Origin: Alphaproteobacteria bacterium CG_4_10_14_0_8_um_filter_37_21
Lineage (GTDB): Bacteria > Pseudomonadota > Alphaproteobacteria > Paracaedibacterales > UBA11393
Direction of reading: 5' to 3'
NCBI GenBank assembly: GCA_002791835.1
Contig: PFNE01000029.1
Location: forward strand, 1 to 46,544
DNA length: 46,544 bases
In this document: one piece after another, positions 7,589 through 17,482 of the stretch
Numbering within the stretch: the first letter of the stretch is position 1
Layout: the number at the start of each line of letters is the position of its first letter
Notes under the pieces: generated by a model
Seen by the model: only the letters and a program-made list of their open reading frames with translations
Database searches by the model: none
Told to the model about the DNA's origin: nothing
Translations under genes and position numbers: made by a program

Positions 7589-8875
7589 TTAAGCTATTAG
7601 TAAATTTGCACGCCCACGCTTTAAATGATCATCTAGTTTGTGCACATCTTTATAAAGATCATCTTTTTTAACACCTGAAATCTGGATTAAATATAATTTT
7701 GCAAGCTCTTGTACTGTTAACCAGGCCTCACAACGCTCTTTTAACTCCCCAGCTTTGCTACGTAATATAAACATAATTGCATAAGCAAGCGCACCACCCT
7801 GCGACATTCCAAGATAAGAATGCTGGGATCCTATATGTAGTAAGTCTTTGCCTGTAATTCCAGATACAGAGCTTACTGCAAAAAAACTACACGAAATAGC
7901 AAGTAAAGTACTCGAAATTGTTTCAGAAAAGCAAACGAAATTAAATAATAATTGTCGTGTTTTAATCATAGAATATGAAGGATATATCAAGAAAATATTT
8001 GCACGCTCAAATCTTTCGATAAGCTGTGCATCGCTAAAACGTTCTGTGTCCAGTTCTGCAATGCGCCTTTCATAGGATATCAACCGTTTTTGATCCATTT
8101 TTTTTACATAACTTGAACTAATCCATAAGTATTTAAAAAGTACGGCGCCAATTAACCCTAAACCCACAATTGTTACCATATCGTCTTCTGGTAAAAAGGC
8201 ATCATTAGATAAATAGTCGATTCCACCAATTCCAGATGCAACGCCTGATACAGCATAAAAAATCAATGAAAATAAACTTAATCCATCAGAAAAAGATGTA
8301 TAAACACGTTTAAAACTTTGAATGCAGGCGTAAGGCACTACTTTTACATTTTCAGGAATGTCAGCCAAAGCCCTTTCCCATTCTGAACTTCGGGCGCCAT
8401 CTTTAAAACGCTCTGAAAGCGACAAACTTGTATGCGTATGGGTCTGTGAATCTTCTGTTGTTGCATTTGAACTTGGCGGTAAAGATGGAGTAGAATTCCC
8501 TAAAGGTGTTTCATGCCCACCATCACCTGCGTCAATTGGTTCATGCAGGCTATTATGACTGGCATGCAATGTCATCGAAGGGTCAGCGTGTCTTTCACGT
8601 TCTAAATTTTCAGGCGTACTAAAAAATTCTTCCTCTACATTATGATGACTTTCATATGCAACAGAATCGTGCACAGTGGAAGTAGAGGTAACAGATACAA
8701 TACCATCTGAGTTTTCTTGAACTGGCTGCGCATCTGTAATTGTGATCAAGTAATCAAAAGCTGGTTCAGAAACATCTGCTGTATACGTTTCTTCCCTATG
8801 AACAACGGTATTTTTTTCATCGGATGCATAAAACACCCCGATAAAAACGTATAAACATACAAAAAATTGAACCAT
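7589..8875 (-). CDS. Unrecognised multi-spanning membrane protein with long Ser/Thr/His-rich ectodomain
   Basis: I do not recognise a family. The 428-aa product begins with a signal-like hydrophobic segment (residues 2-17). Residues 20-160 form a low-complexity, acidic, Ser/Thr/His-rich stretch (for example SVTSTSTVHD and THTHTSLSLS). Four hydrophobic segments lie at about 198-218, 233-254, 307-337 and 352-372, with a charged helical region (255-300) between the two pairs. The C-terminal tail (373-428) is charged and amphipathic. The arrangement suggests an exported, disordered N-terminal region tethered to a membrane core. It converges on hdaA with a 3-bp gap, so it is a separate unit. A start at 8875 keeps the signal segment. 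Confidence 0.6.
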   Translation of the reverse strand: MVQFFVCLYVFIGVFYASDEKNTVVHREETYTADVSEPAFDYLITITDAQPVQENSDGIVSVTSTSTVHDSVAYESHHNVEEEFFSTPENLERERHADPSMTLHASHNSLHEPIDAGDGGHETPLGNSTPSLPPSSNATTEDSQTHTHTSLSLSERFKDGARSSEWERALADIPENVKVVPYACIQSFKRVYTSFSDGLSLFSLIFYAVSGVASGIGGIDYLSNDAFLPEDDMVTIVGLGLIGAVLFKYLWISSSYVKKMDQKRLISYERRIAELDTERFSDAQLIERFERANIFLIYPSYSMIKTRQLLFNFVCFSETISSTLLAISCSFFAVSSVSGITGKDLLHIGSQHSYLGMSQGGALAYAIMFILRSKAGELKERCEAWLTVQELAKLYLIQISGVKKDDLYKDVHKLDDHLKRGRANLLIA

Positions 8876-9061
8876 ATTTTTAATTCCTTTAAAAAGTTGG
8901 TATAAATCATGAAAGACTTCTCACAATTTTAGCTTATGTTAAAAGTGTTAAAATTTCGTAAACAAACCCGACTAAAAAAAACATAAATTTATTACCATAG
9001 CTTTGATTTTTACCCTTAAACAGTTATGATATAAATATCTTAATATTTCATCAGATCATTG

Positions 9062-11488
9062 ATGCGCCTCTGTTTTTTCGTTATTTTTTTATTGTTGACG
9101 CAAACGCCCACGTTATGCGATTTCAAACCGTATGTGCTAGATAAAAAAATAAAGCTGGACGATCAACTTATTATAAAATCAGAAAAAAATACGCTTTTCT
9201 TTAATTGGCTGAATCAAACCAAAACAGCATTTATACATTTGAATACACATCACAAGTATGAGGAATGGTGGTTTATTTTTGATGATTTGCCTAAAGTTAT
9301 TGAATTTCCACATGAGCACGATTTACCTGTTGGTGCTTTGTCATTACGTCAAGAAACAAATACTTCTGTTAAAAATACGCATCTTATTATTAAAATAAAA
9401 ATCAGCAAACAATTTACATTTAAAGTTTCAAAGAAAGATACTACATGGTCTGTGCAAGTCGTGCAGAAAACAAACAACGCCCAACATAAGATAGCCCCCC
9501 TAGACACACAATCTTGGCCACATACGACCTATCTTAATATAAAAGACCCCCTTCTTTATACCCTGAACATAAAAGATTTCAATAAAGATAGATATTTAAC
9601 ATGTTTTTTAATGGATAAAGATATCGGTTTTCTCACACATTACGAAACCCCCTTTTATAAAATATTAAACTCAATTCAAGGTGGCGCTGCGGAACTTTTG
9701 AGTGATGATGTAAAGTTGGTTCAACATGAAGGCAACCTCACGTTAAAAGTTATTATGCCCTTAAAACCACAACACAATATGACAGTTTCAAGTAAGAAAA
9801 TTTTACCAGCACAAATTGGTATTTTTAAAAACTATAATCAAGAGACATTATTAAACTATATAAAGACGTATCAAGGCATCCAAACACAACATAAAACACC
9901 ACTTACCAATCTACTACATAGAGCTTGGGTCGAAATGATGATTGGAAATGAACATGCAGCCCTATCATTTATTAGCAACATCGAAAAGGATTATCCTGGA
10001 GTTATACACCATCCTTTTGTGCGTGCTTTGAAAACAACAGCTTATATAATGGATGCACGTTTTGATAAGGCACGCGAAAATAGTTTGTTTTTACCAAAAA
10101 CAGCTGAAAATGTTTTATTAACAGCATTAATAGAAACAGCAAGAGGTGCAACGATTGCACAAAAAACCGATCTACGCGTCATACGCAATATCTACAAAAA
10201 TTATACACACAACATTCGTGACGAAATTATGGGGCCTATTTTTATTGCCCTAATTGACCTTCAAGATTATGAAACACTAGAAATTTTATTAAACAACATT
10301 CCTGAACCAAAAACATTTCAATTTCGTGGGTATTTTAAATACGCAAAGATCATGCTAGAACTATCTAAAGACATCGCAGGAACTAAGTTTCAAAAATTAG
10401 GTGATTTTATTACAGACATTAAATTCGGTCAGTTATCACAACACTTACAAGCGCACGCATTGTTTCAAAAACTATTACTTGATATTCGCGGTGGAATCTT
10501 ATCGACACATGAATCTGTAAAACAATTGATTAGTCTTTCTTATATGTGGCGCGGGGATCAATTTGAAGCACAGGTACTGTTAACATTATCAACCCTGTTG
10601 ATGAAAACCAAACAATACCGTCAAGCACTTCATTACTTTCAGCGCCTTAAAGATGCTTATATACCTATGTACCAAATGCTTCATTTACATAAAAAAATGG
10701 AATATTGTTTTGTAAAATTTTTTAAAGAAAATATAGAAAAAACATCACCACTTCGAATTATTAGCTTCTATGAAACCTACAAAGAATATACGCCAGATTC
10801 TGCTGAAGAAGTAAATATTATTAGAACTGTTGCAAGCACCCTGATGAAGCTAGATTTATTAGAACAGTCAGCAGCATTATTAACATCTGCTACAAAAAAT
10901 AAAAATAGCAAACATGCTTTAATTGATTTTTATCTTGAAGCTGCACAATTGCACATTGACAACAAAGAAGGGACGTTAGCATTATCAACGCTTAATGCCA
11001 TTTCACAACCAGGAAAAGATAAGTATGCAGATAAAATCATTTTACTAGAAGCTAGATCTTATGCATCCATGGGGCAACTCGATAAGGCCCTTCGACTTTT
11101 AGATAAGAAAAGCACTGTTAGTAGCTTAAAACTTGCAGCAGACTTATTAATAAACAAACAAGATTGGTCATCAGCGCGCGAACGTTTATTTCAGCTTGTA
11201 CTAAAAGTAAATGATGAAGAACATAGAGATATTAAAGCGGATGCTTTGCAGTGGCTCGCTATGATCAACATCCTTACTGACCGTATCTACGACAATCAGG
11301 CCCTTATGTTTATTAACAAACAGTTTATTAGTCAGCTTCCAGAAAATATACGCCGCACCTTTGAACTGCTCACCAATGATGAAGAAATGCAGACCATGAC
11401 CAGATATTCAGTTGAAAAACAGCTAAATGACAAAGGAATGAGCGACTTTTATGAAGCATACATACAAAAAAGGCCGTTGACCAATTAA
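9062..11488 (+). CDS. Exported 808-aa alpha-solenoid (TPR-like) protein of unknown function
   Basis: The product starts with a signal peptide (MRLCFFVIFLLLTQTPT, cut near residue 20). Residues about 22-200 look like short beta strands (for example NTLFFNWLNQTKTAFI and WWFIFDDLPKVIEF), reminiscent of the beta-rich N-terminus of large TPR proteins near motility genes in other alphaproteobacteria. From about residue 260 on it is all helical with TPR-like pairs such as YRQALHYFQRLKDAY and YASMGQLDKALRLLDK. A likely role is a periplasmic scaffold or envelope-assembly factor, by inference. ATG at 9062 is preferred to an in-frame TTG at 9059. No strong ribosome-binding site is visible. It converges on the glycosyltransferase gene. 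Confidence 0.7.
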   Translation: MRLCFFVIFLLLTQTPTLCDFKPYVLDKKIKLDDQLIIKSEKNTLFFNWLNQTKTAFIHLNTHHKYEEWWFIFDDLPKVIEFPHEHDLPVGALSLRQETNTSVKNTHLIIKIKISKQFTFKVSKKDTTWSVQVVQKTNNAQHKIAPLDTQSWPHTTYLNIKDPLLYTLNIKDFNKDRYLTCFLMDKDIGFLTHYETPFYKILNSIQGGAAELLSDDVKLVQHEGNLTLKVIMPLKPQHNMTVSSKKILPAQIGIFKNYNQETLLNYIKTYQGIQTQHKTPLTNLLHRAWVEMMIGNEHAALSFISNIEKDYPGVIHHPFVRALKTTAYIMDARFDKARENSLFLPKTAENVLLTALIETARGATIAQKTDLRVIRNIYKNYTHNIRDEIMGPIFIALIDLQDYETLEILLNNIPEPKTFQFRGYFKYAKIMLELSKDIAGTKFQKLGDFITDIKFGQLSQHLQAHALFQKLLLDIRGGILSTHESVKQLISLSYMWRGDQFEAQVLLTLSTLLMKTKQYRQALHYFQRLKDAYIPMYQMLHLHKKMEYCFVKFFKENIEKTSPLRIISFYETYKEYTPDSAEEVNIIRTVASTLMKLDLLEQSAALLTSATKNKNSKHALIDFYLEAAQLHIDNKEGTLALSTLNAISQPGKDKYADKIILLEARSYASMGQLDKALRLLDKKSTVSSLKLAADLLINKQDWSSARERLFQLVLKVNDEEHRDIKADALQWLAMINILTDRIYDNQALMFINKQFISQLPENIRRTFELLTNDEEMQTMTRYSVEKQLNDKGMSDFYEAYIQKRPLTN

Positions 11489-11561
11489 GGAAAATACATT
11501 GAAAGGCTTACTTTGCCAGAAATAAACCGCCAATATAATCTTGCTGTATCATACTGCGTTT

Positions 11562-13301
11562 TCACGTTCCATTATGATAAAAGAGAACAAGCTCTTTATT
11601 CGTCGCCTTTATCTTTAGGGTCCAACTAGGAACCATGCTTTTAAAATTGTCGTAAGACGATCTGCGTGCAATAGCCCAAAAAGCTTTTCCAGAACCTGGA
11701 CCAAATTCTTTCATGAAACGCCCTTTTGTTAACATCCATTCATGTGTTTTTGGTGCTTCCGTATCCATACCATATTCCAGTTCGCTAATAGCATCCACAC
11801 ACGTAATAGGTGCTGTTTTTGTGTAAACAGGTAAATCTTGAAAATACGAATCTAAAGAAACGATCGTATCCCCCTCTTTTTTTTCTGTATTAATAATTTC
11901 TGCCAATGGTTTTACTGAAGTTTTTTGAATAGTTGGCGCTATACAATTTATTAAGATGATCAATGTTATAGAGCAGCTAAATAAAATCCATAATCGCCGA
12001 TGGGGCTTATCAAATAGAAGGCACATAAAACCAAGGATAACACCTGTTAAAAAAAATTGTGATACAACCTTAAGCAGCTGAATATTTTTTTTGTATTCTG
12101 CTAACAAATAGATACCTGATAAAGATAAAAAAATAGTTGAAGCAATCAAAACTGGCTTCGCAATTTCTTCACTTCCCCGTAATAACTCTGGCCAAAATTC
12201 AACCACACCAAACCCAGCAATACCAAGAATAGCAATCAGAAAGACACCACTCGTTAATGACCAATGATTTTGCTTTGTATTTATAATTTCGCTTAACCCT
12301 ATACCTGAAAGTCCTGCCAAAGGAATTAAAGCAGGTAATATATAAGGTATTAATTTTGAATTACCAATAGAATAAAATCCAACAGTCCAAGATGCCCAAA
12401 GCACTAAATATAGGGTTAACGGCTTATATTTTTTAAGGCCTTCTTGAATACCTTTAAGGGCAAGTAATGTCCATGGTAATAGTCCTAACACAACAAAAGG
12501 GATAAAAAACCAAAATGGCTTATATCGACCATGAACAGATGTTGTATAGCGCAAAAAATGCTCTACATAAAAATATTTATTCAAAAAGTCAGGATTCGCT
12601 TTATGTGCAAAATAATGCCACGGCACAACTATTACTAAAAACAACAAAATGACCGTTGGTAAATATAGCGGTAGCAGGTTTTTCCAATTTTTAGTAAGGG
12701 TTAGCCATATAACAAAAACGGGCCCAGTCACAGCAAGCATAACAATACCTTTTGTTAATATACCAAGTCCAAGTGCTGTTGATAGGCCGTAATACCATAA
12801 GCGCTTATGAAGGGGATTTATTGTCATTACCGCCTGATAAAAACATAAATATGCAAAGCTTATAAAAGCAGTTAGCGGCATATCTAAAATAATGAGGCGG
12901 CTTAAAAAATAATATAAGGGGGAAATCGCCAAAATCACACTACTATATAATGCCGTTTTTTGGTCCGCATTTTGACGCATCAGTACATATAGCGCTAACA
13001 CCCCTAAAAAGGCAAACAGGGCTATACTTAAGCGCATGCTTTGTTCGTCCATACCAATGTATTTAATTACAGCTGACTGCACCCAATACATAAGTGGTGG
13101 CTTTTCAAAATATTTCATGGCATTTAGGCGCGGCGTTATATAATTTGCACTATGAACCATTTCACGTGGAATTTCTATATATCTTCCCTCATCCGGGTTA
13201 GCAAAGGGTCTTCCACCATCAAGGTTAATAAAAAATAAAGCAAAAATGCCTGCTAGCACCCAAAAGCCATAGTGTTTTTTATTCAATAACATTTTAATCA
13301 T
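11562..13301 (-). CDS. ArnT-like glycosyltransferase (GT39/PMT_2 family)
   Basis: Polytopic inner-membrane glycosyltransferase that uses a polyprenyl-phosphate sugar donor and acts on the periplasmic face, often on lipid A. The first periplasmic loop carries the acidic motif of the family (GGRPFANPDEGRYIEIPREM, residues about 29-48) and YFEKPPLMYW follows. About eleven to twelve hydrophobic helices are followed by a soluble C-terminal domain of about 110 residues. Length 579 aa is close to E. coli ArnT (about 550). The start ATG overlaps the TGA of the upstream Fe-S carrier gene as ATGA, so translation is coupled despite unrelated function. The acceptor (lipid A or protein) cannot be told from sequence. 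Confidence 0.87.
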   Translation of the reverse strand: MIKMLLNKKHYGFWVLAGIFALFFINLDGGRPFANPDEGRYIEIPREMVHSANYITPRLNAMKYFEKPPLMYWVQSAVIKYIGMDEQSMRLSIALFAFLGVLALYVLMRQNADQKTALYSSVILAISPLYYFLSRLIILDMPLTAFISFAYLCFYQAVMTINPLHKRLWYYGLSTALGLGILTKGIVMLAVTGPVFVIWLTLTKNWKNLLPLYLPTVILLFLVIVVPWHYFAHKANPDFLNKYFYVEHFLRYTTSVHGRYKPFWFFIPFVVLGLLPWTLLALKGIQEGLKKYKPLTLYLVLWASWTVGFYSIGNSKLIPYILPALIPLAGLSGIGLSEIINTKQNHWSLTSGVFLIAILGIAGFGVVEFWPELLRGSEEIAKPVLIASTIFLSLSGIYLLAEYKKNIQLLKVVSQFFLTGVILGFMCLLFDKPHRRLWILFSCSITLIILINCIAPTIQKTSVKPLAEIINTEKKEGDTIVSLDSYFQDLPVYTKTAPITCVDAISELEYGMDTEAPKTHEWMLTKGRFMKEFGPGSGKAFWAIARRSSYDNFKSMVPSWTLKIKATNKELVLFYHNGT

Positions 13302-13627
13302 ATGCTAAAAGAATTTCCGCAACCACATTTAGAGGATGCATTAGGGTTTGTAATGACAAATTGGGAAGCCGCCAAATCTTGAACATAGTCGACTTCAGAA
13401 CCCTCAATAAAACCAAGGGATATTTCATCAGCAACAACGGTTGCGCCTTTATACGAAAAAGATACATCTTTTGCTTGCGGGGTATCATCTAGTTTAATGT
13501 CGTACTGAAAACCTGAACATCCCCCACCATCAACGGTGATGCGTAAAAACAAGGAATCGTTTTTTTCATTTTCTTTTAACGTATTAATCTGCCTTGCTGC
13601 AGCATCTGAAATGGTAAGTCCTGACAT
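13298..13627 (-). CDS. erpA: A-type iron-sulfur cluster carrier (ErpA/IscA-like)
   Basis: Small scaffold that delivers Fe-S clusters to target enzymes such as those of the TCA cycle and isoprenoid synthesis. The three family cysteines are present at C37 (DGGGCSGF), C101 and C103 (SKCGCGNSFSI). Length 109 aa is typical. The extended N-terminus and FIEGSEVDYVQDL fit the ErpA type slightly better than IscA, but the distinction is not secure. It heads a two-gene unit with the glycosyltransferase through an ATGA overlap. No isc or suf genes are adjacent; frataxin lies about 17 kb away. Confidence 0.9.
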   Translation of the reverse strand: MSGLTISDAAARQINTLKENEKNDSLFLRITVDGGGCSGFQYDIKLDDTPQAKDVSFSYKGATVVADEISLGFIEGSEVDYVQDLAASQFVITNPNASSKCGCGNSFSI

Positions 13628-13742
13628 AGAATTTCATATCCTAAATATTTAATATATCTACTATATCATATCGCAAATCATAATGCGTGACAGTTTTTAC
13701 TTTGTTTTATCTAATATTTATCAACAGAGTTGTTACAGTTCT

Positions 13743-14660
13743 TTAAAAACGGCTAGCAGGCATGTAAGAGCTGTCTTGTTGCATAGCATCCACCATAGCT
13801 TTCCCCAATTGAGCTGGAGATAACGTCACAACTAAACCACATTCACGTAAATAATCTATTTTTTCTTGCGCCGAATCACCTTTGCCAGAGGCAATAGCAC
13901 CTGCATGCCCCATGCGTTTTCCTTTAGGGGCAGTAACACCAGCAATAAAGGCTGCTGTAGGCTTATAATTACCAAGCTGTGTTTGATGTTTTATAAAGTC
14001 ACCTGCATCTTGTTCATCATTACCGCCAATTTCGCCAATCATTAAAATGCCTTCTGTCTTAGTATCTTTATAAAATAGTTCCAAGCAATCCACAAAATTT
14101 AAACCGCGAACAGGATCTCCACCAATGCCAACACAAGTGCTTTGTCCTAAACCTAATGCTGTTGTTTGAGCAACTGCTTCATACGTTAAGGTACCTGAAC
14201 GTGAAATAATACCAATCTTACCAACTTGGTGAATGCTGGCTGGCATAATACCAATTTTACACTCCCCAGGTGTTATAATACCTGGGCAATTTGGCCCAAT
14301 TAAAACTGTATCTGGAAAGTTTTTAAGATTTTGTTTAATCTTAATCATATCTTGCACTGGCACACCTTCTGTAATGCAGACGATTATTTTAATACCAGCG
14401 TGTGCTGCTTCCATAATAGCATCTGCGGCAAAAGGTGCAGGTACATATATCATCGTTGCATCAGCCCCCGTTTGACTTACTGCGTCAAAAACAGTATCAA
14501 AAACGGGAAGCCCTAAATGTGTGTTTCCACCCTTTCCAGGGGTAACGCCACCTACCATTTGCGTGCCATAAGCAATACATTGTTCAGAATGAAAAGTGCC
14601 ATGCTTACCTGTAAAGCCTTGGCAAATAAGTTTCGTGTTTTTATTCACAAGAATAGACAT
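13743..14660 (-). CDS. sucD: Succinyl-CoA ligase, alpha subunit
   Basis: Subunit of the TCA enzyme that converts succinyl-CoA to succinate with substrate-level NTP formation. It carries the CoA-binding N-terminus ([17 protein letters not shown]), [10 protein letters not shown], and the phosphohistidine loop [12 protein letters not shown]. At 305 aa it is about a dozen residues longer than most SucD, from a C-terminal extension ([12 protein letters not shown]). It follows sucC after 19 bp and mdh before that, giving the classical alphaproteobacterial mdh-sucC-sucD run. sucA and sucB are not in the window. Confidence 0.96.
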   Translation of the reverse strand: MSILVNKNTKLICQGFTGKHGTFHSEQCIAYGTQMVGGVTPGKGGNTHLGLPVFDTVFDAVSQTGADATMIYVPAPFAADAIMEAAHAGIKIIVCITEGVPVQDMIKIKQNLKNFPDTVLIGPNCPGIITPGECKIGIMPASIHQVGKIGIISRSGTLTYEAVAQTTALGLGQSTCVGIGGDPVRGLNFVDCLELFYKDTKTEGILMIGEIGGNDEQDAGDFIKHQTQLGNYKPTAAFIAGVTAPKGKRMGHAGAIASGKGDSAQEKIDYLRECGLVVTLSPAQLGKAMVDAMQQDSSYMPASRF

Positions 14661-14679
14661 AATGTTAAACCTTTATACG

Positions 14680-15849
14680 TTAAACAGCTTGAACTTGTTT
14701 TACTATTTCTTCAGATGCTTCATCCAAACTATCAATAGCCTTAATATTGAGACCAGAATCCCTTAATATTTTTTGCCCCTCAGGTGAATTGGTGCCCTGT
14801 AAGCGCACAACAAGCGGCACATGAACATGTAAAGATTTTGCTGCCGCAATAATACCGTGCGCAATGATGTCACACTTCATAATGCCACCAAAAATATTAA
14901 CTAAAATGCCCTTAACATCTTTATCAGATAAAATAATTTTAAAAGCCGTTTCAACTTTTTCTTGGGACGCTGTTCCACCAACATCTAAAAAGTTTGCAGG
15001 TTCTGCACCACATAATTTAATTAAATCCATGGTGGCCATAGCAAGACCTGCACCATTTACCATGCAACCAATATTGCCGTCTAATTTGATGTAGTTTAGG
15101 TCTTGTTCTCTGGCTAAAGTTTCTAGTGCGTCTTCTTCTTTTTCATCACGAAGTGCTTCTATGTCAGGATGCTTAAACAAGGCATTGCCTTCAAAAGAAA
15201 TTTTAGCATCTAACAAATGCAGGTTGCCTTCTGTAGTTAGGACAAAAGGGTTTATTTCAATAAGATCTGCATCTTTATCTAATAGCACTTGATATAATTT
15301 AGTTAAAATTTCCCCAAGTTTTTTGATTTGATCTTTATCATTTAGGCCGTAGGTTTTCGCAACATGACGCACATGATACCCCATAATGCCAGTTGCAGGG
15401 TAGATCAGGGTTTTTGTAATTTTTTCAGGACTTTTTTTTGCGACTTCTTCAATTTCTGTGCCACCTTCGCGGCTTGAAATAATCGTCATACACCCATGGG
15501 CACGATCTAGAACAAAACTTAAATAGAATTCCTGATCAATATTTGCGCCATCTTCAATGTAAAGTCGTCTAACAATTTGCCCTTGCGGGCCTGTTTGATG
15601 TGTAATAAGGGGCTTATGGAGTATCTTTTCTGCAGCAGCTTTCACCTCCTCAACAGATTTACATAAGACAACGCCGCCTGCCTTACCACGCCCACCTGCG
15701 TGAATTTGGGCTTTTACAACCATTAAAGGCTTATTAAATATTTTAGCTTGTGCTTCAGCGTCAAAGACAGATTCAACCATCACACCTTCAGATACAGGCA
15801 GGCCATATGTTTTTAATAATCGCTTAGCTTGATATTCATGAATATTCAT
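14680..15849 (-). CDS. sucC: Succinyl-CoA ligase (ADP-forming), beta subunit
   Basis: ATP-grasp subunit that binds nucleotide and succinate in succinyl-CoA synthetase. The start MNIHEYQAKRLLKTYGLPV is nearly invariant. VVKAQIHAGGRGKAGGV (ATP-grasp), LIEINPFVLT (metal binding) and the C-terminal GGIMKCDIIAHGI flavodoxin-like segment are all present. Length 389 aa is standard. It lies 24 bp after mdh and 19 bp before sucD on the same strand, so the three should be co-expressed. Confidence 0.97.
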   Translation of the reverse strand: MNIHEYQAKRLLKTYGLPVSEGVMVESVFDAEAQAKIFNKPLMVVKAQIHAGGRGKAGGVVLCKSVEEVKAAAEKILHKPLITHQTGPQGQIVRRLYIEDGANIDQEFYLSFVLDRAHGCMTIISSREGGTEIEEVAKKSPEKITKTLIYPATGIMGYHVRHVAKTYGLNDKDQIKKLGEILTKLYQVLLDKDADLIEINPFVLTTEGNLHLLDAKISFEGNALFKHPDIEALRDEKEEDALETLAREQDLNYIKLDGNIGCMVNGAGLAMATMDLIKLCGAEPANFLDVGGTASQEKVETAFKIILSDKDVKGILVNIFGGIMKCDIIAHGIIAAAKSLHVHVPLVVRLQGTNSPEGQKILRDSGLNIKAIDSLDEASEEIVKQVQAV

Positions 15850-15873
15850 AAATGCGTAACTCCATAGATTAAA

Positions 15874-16824
15874 TTAAAGGCTTAGTTTTCTCGCTGCTTC
15901 CATTAAATCGGTCACACTCTTGATGGAGGCTTCAAATTCAGATTTTTCATCTGCATTTAAATCAAGTTCCATAATTTCTTCTACACCATTTTTACCAATC
16001 ATTGCTGGCACACCAACATATAGACCTTTAACGCCATATTCTCCCTTTAAATAAGCGGCGCAAGGTAAAATAGAGCGTTCATCATTTAAATAAGCTTTTG
16101 CCATTTTAAGGGCAGATGCTGCCGGTGCAAAATAGGCAGAGGTTTTCATTAAGGATATAATCTCCCCCCCACCCTTGCGGGTGCGAACAATAATGGCATC
16201 TAATTCTGCTTCTGAGATTTTTCCCTTATCAATAAAGTGCTGCAAAGGAATGCCCGCAATTGTTGTGTAGCGGGGTAAAGGCACCATAGAATCCCCGTGA
16301 CCACCAAGCACAAATGATTGTATATCAGATACAGCTACATTTAATTTTTCTGCCAAAAATGTTTTAAAGCGGGAACCGTCTAAAATGCCAGCCATACCCA
16401 CAACTTTACTCTGTGCAAAACCAGTGGCATCCTGCATAATGCCAACCATAATATCTAAAGGATTGGTTACCACAATAACAAAGGCATCTGGCGCTCTTTC
16501 TTTAATGTTTTTACCAACTATGCGGACAACTTCAGCATTTTTTTGCAACAAGTCATCACGTGACATTCCCTCTTTACGGGGGAAACCAGCCGTTACAATC
16601 ACAACATCTGCACCGTCAATATTACTATAATCTGTTGTTCCAGACAGTTTGGTATTTATACCATCCGCTGCGTTAGATTGCATAATATCAAGGGCTTTAC
16701 CGGCTGCAACGCCGTCAAAAATATCAACGATCGCAATATCACCAAATTCACGCTGCGCTGAAAGTACCGCTAGTATACCACCGATATTACCACCACCAAT
16801 TAAAGCAATTTTATTTTTGGACAT
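15874..16824 (-). CDS. mdh: Malate dehydrogenase
   Basis: NAD-dependent oxidation of malate to oxaloacetate in the TCA cycle. The Rossmann motif GGGNIGG is at residues 10-16. The substrate loop TAGFPRKEGMSRDDLL carries R83 and R89, which mark malate rather than lactate specificity. The catalytic histidine is H176 in LGGHGDSMVP. The sequence is of the LDH-like MDH type usual in alphaproteobacteria. AGGGAAA precedes ATG 16824. It leads the mdh-sucC-sucD unit. Confidence 0.97.
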   Translation of the reverse strand: MSKNKIALIGGGNIGGILAVLSAQREFGDIAIVDIFDGVAAGKALDIMQSNAADGINTKLSGTTDYSNIDGADVVIVTAGFPRKEGMSRDDLLQKNAEVVRIVGKNIKERAPDAFVIVVTNPLDIMVGIMQDATGFAQSKVVGMAGILDGSRFKTFLAEKLNVAVSDIQSFVLGGHGDSMVPLPRYTTIAGIPLQHFIDKGKISEAELDAIIVRTRKGGGEIISLMKTSAYFAPAASALKMAKAYLNDERSILPCAAYLKGEYGVKGLYVGVPAMIGKNGVEEIMELDLNADEKSEFEASIKSVTDLMEAARKLSL

Positions 16825-16855
16825 AAGTATTTCCCTTCATTTTTGTTTTTTGAAT

Positions 16856-17482
16856 TTATAAAAGTATCGGTTCTAAAAATTCACCAATAGCATCAATAGT
16901 ATAATTATCTATTCCATGCCCAAGACCTGGCCTTGATAATATTTCAACAGAAAAACCATCCCGTTCTAACATCATGTGAGACAAGTCAAGAGTCGCAAAA
17001 GGGACAACCATATCATGGGTACCATGGACTAAGAGTACTGGCGTATCCCCCTCAACTTCAGATTCCCCAGGCTTCACCCATATACCAGACAAACCAACAA
17101 CAGCAGCGAATGGACGGTGATAAAGGGCAGAAAGTGCCATCATACAGCCTTGGCTAAACCCAATTAACACAACATCTTCATGGTCGATACGATGTTTTTC
17201 GACAAGTGTATCTATATAGTCTAACAGCATTGGCAGGGCTTCTTGAACACCGGATTCTAAAGTGATGCGTGTAAGGTCTGGTAGGCCAAACCATTGGTAA
17301 CCAGGGCCACCCATTTCAAATGCATTTGGCGCATTAGGGCTGTATATAGCTGTATTTGGAAGATTATCAGATAGCGTCATACCAATATCAAACAAATCAT
17401 CACCGTTAGCGCCGTAACCATGCAGCAAAATAATAACTTTTTTAACGATACCTTCTGGAATAAAACTTTGTCCTGTTAACAT
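16856..17482 (-). CDS. Phospholipase/carboxylesterase-type alpha/beta hydrolase
   Basis: Soluble serine esterase of the YpfH/acyl-protein-thioesterase type. The oxyanion region is ILLHGYGANGDDL, the nucleophile elbow is GFSQG, and the likely Asp and His are in VLLVHGTHDMVVP and GLGHGID. An in-frame ATG at 17521 would add 13 residues but has no ribosome-binding site. ATG 17482 follows a purine-rich GAGAGAGAAA and overlaps the end of the upstream J-domain gene by 7 bp, so I prefer it. Length about 208 aa fits the family. The substrate is unknown. Confidence 0.87.
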   Translation of the reverse strand: MLTGQSFIPEGIVKKVIILLHGYGANGDDLFDIGMTLSDNLPNTAIYSPNAPNAFEMGGPGYQWFGLPDLTRITLESGVQEALPMLLDYIDTLVEKHRIDHEDVVLIGFSQGCMMALSALYHRPFAAVVGLSGIWVKPGESEVEGDTPVLLVHGTHDMVVPFATLDLSHMMLERDGFSVEILSRPGLGHGIDNYTIDAIGEFLEPILL

